NCBI RefSeq assembly: GCF_014656295.1
Contig: NZ_BNCD01000002.1
Location: 62,001-126,000, forward strand
Length of the DNA: 64,000 nt
Reading direction: 5' to 3'
DNA from: Streptomyces sulfonofaciens
GTDB lineage: Bacteria > Actinomycetota > Actinomycetes > Streptomycetales > Streptomycetaceae
Under the pieces are notes generated by a model. The model was given only the letters and a program-made list of their open reading frames with translations, was not told where the DNA came from and did not search any database. Shown in pieces: positions 49,696-57,018 of the stretch. Both the position numbers and the translations under genes were made by a program. Position 1 is the first letter of the stretch. Each line of letters begins with the position of its first letter.

Positions 49696-51036
49696 CTACG
49701 GGATCTTGTAACCCTGGTTGTCGGAGAAGTCCTGGTCGATGGCCCTCGCGGCCTTGGACAGGGCGGCCTTGGGATCGGCTCCGCCGAAGACCGAGTTCAG
49801 TGCCTGGCTGAACTGCGAGGTGACAGCGGGGTAACCGGCGGTCACGGGCCGGGTGACGGCGACGCAGGAGGAGGTGATGTGCGTGTCACCGCAGGGCTTG
49901 GCGAGCTGGTCCGCGAGGAGCCGGAGCGGTCCGCCGGGCTTGTACAGGGGGCTCTTGGCAAGCGCGGTCCTGGTGGCCGGCGGCGCGCCGTTCGCCGTGG
50001 TCATCGCCGAGACGTTGGTGTCATCGAGCAGGTAGTCCAGGAACGCGCCGGCGGCCTTGCCGTTCCCGGTGTCGGCACCGATGCCCCAGGTCCACGAGCC
50101 CTGCCCGGTCTTGGGACCGTTGCCGAAGTCGGGGAGGGGCAGCACCGCAAGGTCGGAGCCGAGGGCCTTGTGGTAGGCCGGGTACATCCAGTGGCCGACC
50201 CAGCTCAGGGCCACCCGGCCCTTGGCGAAGGCGTTGCCGTCGGTGTTCGGGTCGGTGTACTTCTTCCACGACTGGAACGTCCTGAGCGCGGAGACCGCGC
50301 CGGGGGAGTCGATGGCGCCGGCCGCCTTGCCGTTCTTGAGCAGTGCTCCGCCCGCGGACCAGACGATCGGTGCGAACTGGTAGGTACCTGCCTCCGTGTC
50401 CAGACCGGTGTTCTCCTGGATGTCCAGGCTCTTGCCGTCCGGGTCCCGGGCGGCCAGCTTGCGGACCGCATCCGTGAACTGCGTCGAGGTCCAGTCGTCG
50501 GACAGGCCGGTGGGGTAGGCCACCCCCGCGGCCTTGAGCAGCTTCTTGTCGGCGAACAGCCCCATCCCGGAGTCGTACATGCCGAGTGCGTACAGCTTGC
50601 CGCCCACCGTTCCCTCGGCCTTGACGGCGCGGGTCGCGTTCTCCACGGTCCTGGCGGACACGTACGAGGTGATCGGGGTGATCTTCCGGTTGTAGACGAA
50701 GTTGGCGACCGTCGGTCCGTCCATCTCCAGCACGTCCGGGAGCTCGGACGCGTTGGTGGTGGTGATCGTCTTGGTGTAGTCGTTCTGGGGTATCAGCTTC
50801 AGTTTCACCTTGATCTTCTGCTGTGAGCTGTTGAAACCCCGTACCGCCTTCTGCAGGGCGGTGTCCTCGTTGGTCTGCCCCTGGTGGCCCCATACGGTGA
50901 TGGCACCGGAGCCGCTGCCCGCGGACGCCTTGGCGGGCGTACCACCCGCGCCGCAGGCGGTCACAGCCATCAGCGGCAGGGCGAGGGCCAGGCCGGTCAG
51001 GCTCTTCGTGGGCAACCGTCGTTTCCTGACGGGCAT
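49696..51036 (-). CDS. Extracellular sugar-binding lipoprotein, second transporter
   Basis: A 446-residue solute-binding lipoprotein. Signal peptide with basic start (PVRKRRLPTK) and lipobox AVTAC (Cys about 28). A Gly/Ser/Ala linker leads into ITVWGHQGQTNEDTALQKAV, the SBP family 1 N-terminal strand. ELPDVLEMDGPTVANFVYN and the later GRVALSWVGHWMYPAYHKAL are ligand-cleft regions. CGGAGGTAGAG precedes the ATG at 51034-51036. Encoded 89 bases after its LacI regulator gene, on the same strand, and before two permease genes. Confidence 0.9.
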   Translation of the reverse strand: MPVRKRRLPTKSLTGLALALPLMAVTACGAGGTPAKASAGSGSGAITVWGHQGQTNEDTALQKAVRGFNSSQQKIKVKLKLIPQNDYTKTITTTNASELPDVLEMDGPTVANFVYNRKITPITSYVSARTVENATRAVKAEGTVGGKLYALGMYDSGMGLFADKKLLKAAGVAYPTGLSDDWTSTQFTDAVRKLAARDPDGKSLDIQENTGLDTEAGTYQFAPIVWSAGGALLKNGKAAGAIDSPGAVSALRTFQSWKKYTDPNTDGNAFAKGRVALSWVGHWMYPAYHKALGSDLAVLPLPDFGNGPKTGQGSWTWGIGADTGNGKAAGAFLDYLLDDTNVSAMTTANGAPPATRTALAKSPLYKPGGPLRLLADQLAKPCGDTHITSSCVAVTRPVTAGYPAVTSQFSQALNSVFGGADPKAALSKAARAIDQDFSDNQGYKIP

Positions 51037-51125
51037 GTTCTCTACCTCCGTGTTGATGTGGATCGCGTGGCAGGTGTGCGCGCGCCCACGGGGCCGCCGT
51101 CGACGGCCGGACCGCGCCCTGGGCG

Positions 51126-52145
51126 TCACTGGGGCCGACGAGGGTTGGGCGGGGCGGTGGTGTCGCGAAGCTCCAGACGGATGGGGAGCTGCACGTGGGC
51201 GGGCGGCGCGAGCCGGGCGTGCTCCAACTGCCGCACCAGCAGCCCGGCGGCCTGTGCGCCCTGGGCCGCGACGGGCTGGGCGATGGTGGTCAACCCGATC
51301 ACGTCGGCCAGTTCGTGGTTGTCGAAGCCGATGATCGACACGTCGTCGGGCACCCGGAGCCGGTGCAGCCGCAGCGCCCGCAGCGCGCCCATGGCCATCT
51401 CGTCGGACTGCGCGAACACCGCCGTCGGTGGCCGGGAGGCGGCGAGCAGTTCCGTCATGGCGCGTTCGCCGCCCTCGACCGTGTAGCCGCCGTCCGCCTC
51501 CAGGGCGGGGTCGTGGGCCAGCCCGGCGTCCGACAGCACATCCAGGTACGCCTGCCTCCGCCGCACCGGGGCCGTCCAGTGCTGCGGTCCGCTGTCACCC
51601 GAGATCATGCCGATCCTCCGGTGCCCGAGGTTGACCAGATGCCGTACCGCGCTCTGCGCACCGGCCCGGTCGTCGATGCCCACCACCGTGAAGCCCGGTC
51701 TGGGCTCGCCCACGATGGCGGCCAGCGGCACGCCGAGCGACCGGAGCGCGTCGGCCTCGTCGTCGTCGGGCACCAGCAGCGACAGCACCGCGTCGACGCG
51801 TTTGCGCACCGGCAGCTTGGTGAAGAACCGCTTGCGCGCGTCCGGCGAGCCGAGGTTGTACAGCAGGACGTCGTATCCCGCGGCACTGAACACATGCTCG
51901 GCGGCGTCCACGACGGTGCCGAAGAACCAGCGCCCGACGTACGGCACGATCACTCCGATGCTGAACGTCCGCCCGCTGGCCAGGCTCGACGCCGAGCGCG
52001 AGGCGGTGTAACCGAGCGCGGCCGCCGCCTCCACGATGCGCGCGCGCACTTCGACCGACACGCCGGGCCGGCCGCGCAGCGCCCGGGACACGGTGGACGC
52101 CGACACTCCCGTGGCACGGGCGACGTCGGTGATGCTGGCCGTCAC
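51126..52145 (-). CDS. LacI-family regulator of the second sugar transporter
   Basis: A 339-residue LacI-type regulator. The helix-turn-helix ASITDVARATGVSASTVSRA (residues 3-22) is followed by the hinge region (ASSLASGRTFSIGVIV) and the sugar-binding core (ISGDSGPQHWTAPV; VFAQSDEMAMGALRAL; IIGFDNHELADVIGLTTIAQ). Two GTG codons are possible: that at 52149-52151 lies only 2 bases from the GGAGG site, while that at 52143-52145 is 8 bases away and is chosen. It precedes the transporter genes on the same strand and is divergent from the GH32-type gene. Palindromes between the divergent genes are candidate operators. Confidence 0.86.
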   Translation of the reverse strand: MTASITDVARATGVSASTVSRALRGRPGVSVEVRARIVEAAAALGYTASRSASSLASGRTFSIGVIVPYVGRWFFGTVVDAAEHVFSAAGYDVLLYNLGSPDARKRFFTKLPVRKRVDAVLSLLVPDDDEADALRSLGVPLAAIVGEPRPGFTVVGIDDRAGAQSAVRHLVNLGHRRIGMISGDSGPQHWTAPVRRRQAYLDVLSDAGLAHDPALEADGGYTVEGGERAMTELLAASRPPTAVFAQSDEMAMGALRALRLHRLRVPDDVSIIGFDNHELADVIGLTTIAQPVAAQGAQAAGLLVRQLEHARLAPPAHVQLPIRLELRDTTAPPNPRRPQ

Positions 52146-52168
52146 CGTCACTACCTCCGATCCCGGCG

Positions 52169-52180
52169 CACATCCATGTG
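52169..52180. promoter_or_regulatory. Palindrome CACAT-CC-ATGTG upstream of lacI
   Basis: A 12-base inverted repeat 24 bases upstream of the chosen lacI start. It resembles the half-site of the other LacI operators in the window (ACAT/ATGT) but has a non-palindromic CC centre, so it may bind a different protein. Confidence 0.4.
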
Positions 52181-52218
52181 AGCCGCCGGCGACCAGACCG
52201 TAAAGCCGTGACAGTCAG

Positions 52219-52305
52219 TTGCGCAAGCGTTTGAGCTCAGTTTTACTGGGCGGGATCTTTGGTAGCTGCGATATCGCTGTTGTAGTAACGCACACGCTTG
52301 CGTTA
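52219..52305. promoter_or_regulatory. Two LacI-type operator candidates between divergent lacI and GH32-type genes
   Basis: Site A, TTGCGCAAGCGTTTG (52219-52233), contains overlapping palindromes TTGCGCAA and CAAGCGTTTG. Site B is the hyphenated perfect repeat TAACGCA-N6-TGCGTTA (52286-52305), 30 bases before the GH32-type start. Both share the element GCAAGCG (in site B read on the minus strand), as expected for two copies bound by one LacI-family protein. The centres are about 70 bases apart, close to seven helical turns. Confidence 0.68.
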
Positions 52306-52335
52306 TTCGAGCGAGCCAACCGACAGGAGCTGTCC

Positions 52336-53682
52336 GTGCGTTACGCCCCGCCCGGTCTGTGTGTGAACGACTTCGCGCTCATCCGCCACCCGGACACCAG
52401 CCACACGGTGCTGCACCTCCAAGGCCCCTGGACCCGGGACTTCGACCACCTGCGGATGGAGACCTCCTTCGGGCGGGCCACCACCACCGACCTGGTGCAC
52501 TGGGAGACGCAGGGCACCGCGTTCGGCAACGGACTGCCGGGGCGCTTCGACCAGCAGGCCGTGTGGACCATGCACCCCCTCGTCCACGGCGACGGCCTCG
52601 CCATGTTCTACACCGGGGTCCCGGGGCTCACCCCGGGCGGCTGGCCACTGCAGTCGGTCGGCCTGGCCTTCTCCGACCGCACGGACGGCACCTCCTGGCG
52701 CCGGCACGGCACTGTGCCCGTGGTCGAGGCCGACCCGCGCTGGTACCGCACCGGCGAACGCATGGCCTGGCGGGACCCCTTCGTCGTACGCGACGACGAG
52801 TCGGACGGCTGGCTCATGGCCGTGTGCGCCAGCGACGCGGGCCTGCCCGTGGAGAGCAGTGGATGCGTGGGTCTCGCCACCTCCGACGACCTGGAACACT
52901 GGACCGTGCACCCCCCGCTCCTTTCCCCCGGGGACGTCGACGAACTGGAGTGCCCGACGCTGGAGCGCCTCGATGACGGATCCTGGCTGCTCCTCGGCTC
53001 CATAGGCGCCACCCGCGGCTTCGAGTCCTGGACCGCGCCGAGGCTCCGCGGCCCCTGGACCCGCCGTGGTCCGCTCGGCCCCACCGGCACCTACGCCCCC
53101 CGCGTCACCACCACCGCCGACGGCTCCCGCGTCGTGCTGCACACCACGCCCCGCCGCGTCGGCCTCACCGACACCGGAGACCGCTGCCGGGGCATGCTCG
53201 CCCAGCCGAAGCTCCTCGTCACCCCGCAGGACGGCGCTCCCCACCTCGCCTGGTGGTCGGGCCTGGACACCTGGCTCGGACAGGAGAGCGGCGAACCCGC
53301 CCTGCACGCTGTAGCCGACGTCCCCGTCACGGGCCCCCTGGAGGTGACGCTGCGCACCGACCGGCCCGGCGGTGACGCCACCGCCCTGGCCGTCCGGTAC
53401 GACGGCCAGGACCTGCGCATCACGGGCCCGCACGGCACCACGCTGGAGCGAACCGCCCTGTCCCGTACGCCCGACACCCTGCGGATCCTCACCGTGGGGG
53501 AGTACGTCGAGGTCTACGCGGACGGCGCCTTCGTCCTGACCGGCCTGAGCTACACGGGCCACCCCGCACGATGGACGCTCGGCACGCCGGCCGGCAGGCG
53601 TGCCGTGCCGGTGCGCCCCGTCCGTCTTCCGCACCCGGACCGTGACGATGCCTCCGCGATCTGGCCCGGCCCGTCCGCGTGA
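52336..53682 (+). CDS. GH32-type (clan GH-J) glycoside hydrolase
   Basis: A 448-residue protein with no signal peptide, so probably cytoplasmic. The five-bladed propeller carries the clan GH-J triad: Asp12 in CVNDFALIR (replacing the longer N-D-P-N-G), the R-D-P motif at 146-148 (MAWRDPFVV) and the acid/base E-C motif at 205-206 (ELECPTLE). A beta-sandwich-like C-terminal domain follows from about 310 (GPLEVTLRTDRPGGDATALA). GH32 enzymes cleave beta-fructosides such as sucrose, inulin or levan, but the altered first motif means other activities are possible. GTG at 52336 has AGGAG six bases upstream. Divergent from its likely LacI regulator. Confidence 0.78.
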   Translation: MRYAPPGLCVNDFALIRHPDTSHTVLHLQGPWTRDFDHLRMETSFGRATTTDLVHWETQGTAFGNGLPGRFDQQAVWTMHPLVHGDGLAMFYTGVPGLTPGGWPLQSVGLAFSDRTDGTSWRRHGTVPVVEADPRWYRTGERMAWRDPFVVRDDESDGWLMAVCASDAGLPVESSGCVGLATSDDLEHWTVHPPLLSPGDVDELECPTLERLDDGSWLLLGSIGATRGFESWTAPRLRGPWTRRGPLGPTGTYAPRVTTTADGSRVVLHTTPRRVGLTDTGDRCRGMLAQPKLLVTPQDGAPHLAWWSGLDTWLGQESGEPALHAVADVPVTGPLEVTLRTDRPGGDATALAVRYDGQDLRITGPHGTTLERTALSRTPDTLRILTVGEYVEVYADGAFVLTGLSYTGHPARWTLGTPAGRRAVPVRPVRLPHPDRDDASAIWPGPSA

Positions 53683-53762
53683 ACCGCGGCCTGCCGCGGG
53701 ACGGGGCGTGACCGAAACACCGGACGGCGGATTCCGGCGGAGAGCACGTGCGGCGAGGGGTA

Positions 53763-53832
53763 TTGACGTCCTGCGGGGGACGCCTATCATCGCTGGCTGT
53801 CCGACCTACTGAAAAGCGTTCGATATCTCAAA
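53763..53832 (+). promoter_or_regulatory. Promoter plus operator of the GH43 gene (shared architecture with the GH54 promoter)
   Basis: TTGACG (53763-53768), 16 bases, TATCAT (53785-53790), then 28 bases later TTCGATATCTCAAA (53819-53832). The same -10 hexamer, 16-base spacer and TTCGATATCTC motif recur on the minus strand at 60030-59960 before the GH54 gene. The coding start is 200 bases further downstream, leaving a long leader of unknown role. The gap from 53683 to 54031 holds no other recognised gene. Confidence 0.72.
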
Positions 53833-54031
53833 CAGGTCGGCCGTGAACACGCGCCTCGCGCAGACCTGGAAGGACACACGACAGCCCACCGGCGGGCCCG
53901 GTGGCCATCGGCACGGCCGCCATCACCCGTGGCGGTCACCTGGGAGGCCGTCCTCGCAACAGCCCCGTTCCCTCGGGGCCACCGCGTCACCCCCTGTCCG
54001 TCCGACACCTCCACCAAGGAGACGATCGCCT

Positions 54032-55666
54032 GTGTCCCCGCTTCCCCACCCGCACAGCCGCCGTCAGGTGTTGAAGGCCGCCACCTCGGTGGCCGCGGCC
54101 GGTGCCCTGCCGATCCCGTTCACCTCGCAGGCGGCGGCCCCCACCGCCGCGGGGCCGCGGCCCGGCGTCCGGGCGACCTTCTCGAACCCGGTGGTCTGGC
54201 AGGACTTCGCCGACGTCGACATCATCCGGGTAGGCGACACGTACTACCTGTCGGCCTCGACGATGCACTACTCGCCGGGCGCGCCGATCCTGCGCTCGTA
54301 CAACCTGGTCGACTGGGAGTTCGCCGGCCACTCGGTACCGGAGCTGGACTTCGGCCCCGCCTACGACCTGAACGGCGGGCGGGCGTACGTCAAGGGCATC
54401 TGGGCGTCCTCACTCAACTACCGCCCGAGCAACCGCACGTTCTACTGGATCGGCTGCATCGAGTTCTCGAAGTCGTACATCTACACGGCCAGCAGGGTCG
54501 AAGGACCCTGGACCAGGCTCACGACGATCGACAACGCCTACTACGACTGCGGGCTGCTCATCGACGACGACGACACGATGTACGTGTCGTACGGCAACAC
54601 CGAGATCAGCGTCGCCCAGTTGTCCGCGGACGGTAAGACCCAGGTCAGGGCCCAACAGGTGTTCACCACGCCGTCGAGTGTGGGAACCCTGGAAGGGTCC
54701 CGCTTCTACAAGGTGGGCGGGAACTACTACATCTTCCTCACCCGCCCGGCCAACGGCCAGTACATCCTGAAGTCGACCGGCGGCCCCTTCGGCCCCTACA
54801 CGATGCAGCAGGTCCTGCTCGACCTGCCGGGACCGATCCCCGGGGGCGGGGTTCCGCACCAGGGCGGCCTCGTCGAGACCCAGAACGGCGACTGGTACTA
54901 CATGGCCTTCGTCGACGCCTACCCGGGCGGCCGGGTGCCCGCCATGGCACCCATCACCTGGAACTCAGGCGGCTGGCCCGTCCTGAAGACGGTGGACGGC
55001 GCCTGGGGCACCTCGTACCCGGCCCCGAACCTCCCGGCCCGCCAGGTCACCCCGCTCGTCGGCGTCGACACCTTCGACGGCACCTCCCTGAAGCCGCAGT
55101 GGGAGTGGAACCACAACCCCGACACCGGAAGGTTCTCCGTCAGCAACGGCCTGACACTGCACACGGCGACCGTCACCGACGACCTCTACTCGGCCCGCAA
55201 CACGCTCACCCACCGCATTCAGGGCCCCACCTCCACGGCGACGGTCGTCCTCGACCACGCGCACATGAAGGACGGCGACCGGGCCGGCCTCGCGGTCCTG
55301 CGCAACTCCTCCGCATGGATCGGCATCAAGCGCGAGGGCGGCAGGGCCCGGGTCTGCATGGTCGACGGCATCACCATGGACAGCAACTGGAACACCTCCG
55401 GCACCGGCACCGAGGAGGCGGGCGCCGCCGTCCCGGGCACCCGGATCTGGCTGCGTGCCCACGCCGACATCCGCCCCGGCTCCGGCCGTCCGGTCACCTT
55501 CTCCTACAGCACCGACGGCCGCACCTTCAGCACCCTCGGCCCGACGTTCGCGATGGGCAACGCCTGGCAGTTCTTCATGGGCCACCGGTACGCCGTCTTC
55601 AACCACGCCACCCAGGCGCTCGGCGGCTCGGTGAAGGTCGAGCGGTTCGAGCTGTCCGCGCCCTGA
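54032..55666 (+). CDS. Secreted GH43 enzyme with C-terminal beta-sandwich (twin-arginine exported)
   Basis: A 544-residue protein exported by the Tat route: SRRQVLKAATSVAAAGAL at residues 9-26. The GH43 propeller (about 45-350) has the catalytic-base segment VWQDFADVDIIRVGDTYYL, the pKa-modulator region YYDCGLLIDDDDTMYVSYG and the general acid in GTLEGSRFYKVGG. A C-terminal concanavalin-like domain (DTFDGTSLKPQWEWNHNPD onward) is that of beta-xylosidase/arabinofuranosidase-type GH43 enzymes. GTG at 54032 is chosen for the signal peptide and the AAGGAGA 10 bases upstream. Likely beta-xylosidase or alpha-L-arabinofuranosidase on plant polymers. Its promoter matches that of the GH54 gene. Confidence 0.86.
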   Translation: MSPLPHPHSRRQVLKAATSVAAAGALPIPFTSQAAAPTAAGPRPGVRATFSNPVVWQDFADVDIIRVGDTYYLSASTMHYSPGAPILRSYNLVDWEFAGHSVPELDFGPAYDLNGGRAYVKGIWASSLNYRPSNRTFYWIGCIEFSKSYIYTASRVEGPWTRLTTIDNAYYDCGLLIDDDDTMYVSYGNTEISVAQLSADGKTQVRAQQVFTTPSSVGTLEGSRFYKVGGNYYIFLTRPANGQYILKSTGGPFGPYTMQQVLLDLPGPIPGGGVPHQGGLVETQNGDWYYMAFVDAYPGGRVPAMAPITWNSGGWPVLKTVDGAWGTSYPAPNLPARQVTPLVGVDTFDGTSLKPQWEWNHNPDTGRFSVSNGLTLHTATVTDDLYSARNTLTHRIQGPTSTATVVLDHAHMKDGDRAGLAVLRNSSAWIGIKREGGRARVCMVDGITMDSNWNTSGTGTEEAGAAVPGTRIWLRAHADIRPGSGRPVTFSYSTDGRTFSTLGPTFAMGNAWQFFMGHRYAVFNHATQALGGSVKVERFELSAP

Positions 55667-55724
55667 CCCGGCCCCTGTCGTCTGCTGACGCGCACGCCGT
55701 CCGGGTGCCCGGGTCGACCTGCCG

Positions 55725-55737
55725 GACATGGGATGTC
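55725..55737. promoter_or_regulatory. Operator motif GACAT-GGG-ATGTC (perfect, site 1)
   Basis: A 13-base inverted repeat 195 bases upstream of the GntR start. It is one of four related copies; the second of this pair lies at 55863-55875. Confidence 0.7.
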
Positions 55738-55862
55738 GCCATGTCGCGCGGGGCACGGCCGGCCATGGCGATGCCGGCCGAAGGGGAGGGGGCGCAGGTG
55801 GTGGCGGAGGCCCACAAGTGATCGGGGAGCAGATGAGCGGAGAGTGAAGCGGTCTCTTCCGG

Positions 55863-55875
55863 GACATGGGATGCC
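55863..55875. promoter_or_regulatory. Operator motif GACAT-GGG-ATGCC (site 2)
   Basis: A near-copy (one changed base) of the motif at 55725, 138 bases further on and 45 bases before the GntR start codon. A position near the promoter suggests autoregulation. Confidence 0.65.
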
Positions 55876-55919
55876 CTGGTAGTCTCCCCCGCTACGGCAG
55901 GGGGGTGTGGAGTCGATCG

Positions 55920-56627
55920 ATGTCACTGACCGACAAGGCCATCACGCGCATCAGGGAGCTCATCCAGTCCGGTGCACTCCCGCCGGGTGCCAAACTCCCG
56001 CCGGAACAGCAACTGGCCGCGGAACTCGGGCTGTCACGGAACCTCATGCGCGAGGCCGTGAAGGCGCTCGTGGTGGCCCGGGTCCTGGAGATCAGACGCG
56101 GCGACGGGACCTATGTCACCAGTCTGGAGCCGGCTCTGCTGCTTGAGGGCCTGAGCTCGGCCGTGGAACTGCTCCGGGGCGACACACTGCTGGAGCTGAC
56201 CGAGGTGCGACGCCTGTTCGAGCCCATCGCCACCTCCCTGGCCGCCGCACGGATCTCCGACAACGCACTGGCCGAGGTCAGGCACCATCTGGACGTGATG
56301 AGGCGCGCCCGCGACGACGTCGAACTCCTCAACGAGCACGACGCCGCCTTCCACCGAGCGGTGGTCTGGGCAACGGGGAACGCCACGCTGGCCACCCTGC
56401 TGGAGGGCATCTCCAGCAGGACCGTGCGTGCCCGTGTCTGGCGCGGCCTGGTCGACGACAACGCCGGCGGCCGGACCATCGCGGAACACGAGGCGATCTA
56501 CGCGGCCCTGGCGGCCAGGGACACCTCTCTTGCCCAGGCGACGGCCCTGGTCCACGTCAGCACGACCGAGCGGTGGCTGCGCGAGCACCTGGCCTACGAC
56601 GAGTCCTGCGGGGACCGGGCCGGATGA
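55920..56627 (+). CDS. FadR-subfamily GntR transcriptional regulator
   Basis: A 235-residue GntR-type regulator. The winged helix is at residues 5-65 (ALPPGAKLPPEQQLAAELGL then SRNLMREAVKALVVARVLEI and the wing RRGDGTYVTS). The FCD effector domain follows from about 85, with ELTEVRRLFEPIATSLAA, the metal-binding His/Asp set HDAAFHRAVVWATGN and the C-terminal EHEAIYAALAARD. FCD domains bind carboxylic acids or sugar acids, often through a metal. ATG at 55920 follows GTGGAGTCG. GACAT-N3-ATGTC sites upstream of this gene and of the fucosidase gene suggest they are its targets. Confidence 0.87.
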   Translation: MSLTDKAITRIRELIQSGALPPGAKLPPEQQLAAELGLSRNLMREAVKALVVARVLEIRRGDGTYVTSLEPALLLEGLSSAVELLRGDTLLELTEVRRLFEPIATSLAAARISDNALAEVRHHLDVMRRARDDVELLNEHDAAFHRAVVWATGNATLATLLEGISSRTVRARVWRGLVDDNAGGRTIAEHEAIYAALAARDTSLAQATALVHVSTTERWLREHLAYDESCGDRAG

Positions 56628-57018
56628 AGCACCACCACGGCGGTCCACGCGCGAAGCGGGCGACGCCGGGCGTGTCGCGGTGGCCGATGACACGTGACGA
56701 AGGCCCGGACAGCCCCCCGACACAGCGCCGTCCGTGCATCGACCACCGCCCCGTGGAGGGCGGTGGTCGATGCACGGAGCGACGTGGCGGCCGCGGCGTA
56801 CTGCCGCCGAGTTCCGGGTGCTCCTAGAACCTGTCGGTTCGGATCATGCTGGGCTCGCGGGCCCTGGCACGCGCGTCTGCGGCGGTGTCGTCGGTCCCCG
56901 ACGCCCCGCGCCGACTCCTCCTGCGCCTTGCGGCCGCACGCACCGGACCCCGCTCCCCGATCCAGCCTGGGGGCCACCGCCGCCCGGCACGCCGGGGCCG
57001 CCGCCCCCACGAAAGGCC
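56628..57018. other. Intergenic region between convergent GntR and GH27 genes
   Basis: These 391 bases lie between two stop codons. They contain the perfect hairpin at 56732-56777 and otherwise no recognised gene; open frames are Arg/Pro-rich and lack ribosome sites. Confidence 0.45.
56732..56777. terminator. Perfect 20-bp bidirectional terminator hairpin
   Basis: CCGTGCATCGACCACCGCCC and its exact complement surround the loop CGTGGA. It lies 104 bases after the GntR stop and about 240 bases beyond the GH27 stop, between the convergent genes. Confidence 0.85.

Noticed and set aside
52169..52180. Treating CACATCCATGTG as a fourth copy of the GH2-region LacI operator
   Set aside because: The centre is CC rather than CG-AT and the flanks differ; half-site resemblance alone is too weak.
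56628..57018. Possible small RNA gene at the 20-bp hairpin
   Set aside because: Its position between two convergent stop codons is fully explained by a bidirectional terminator, and no separate promoter is visible.
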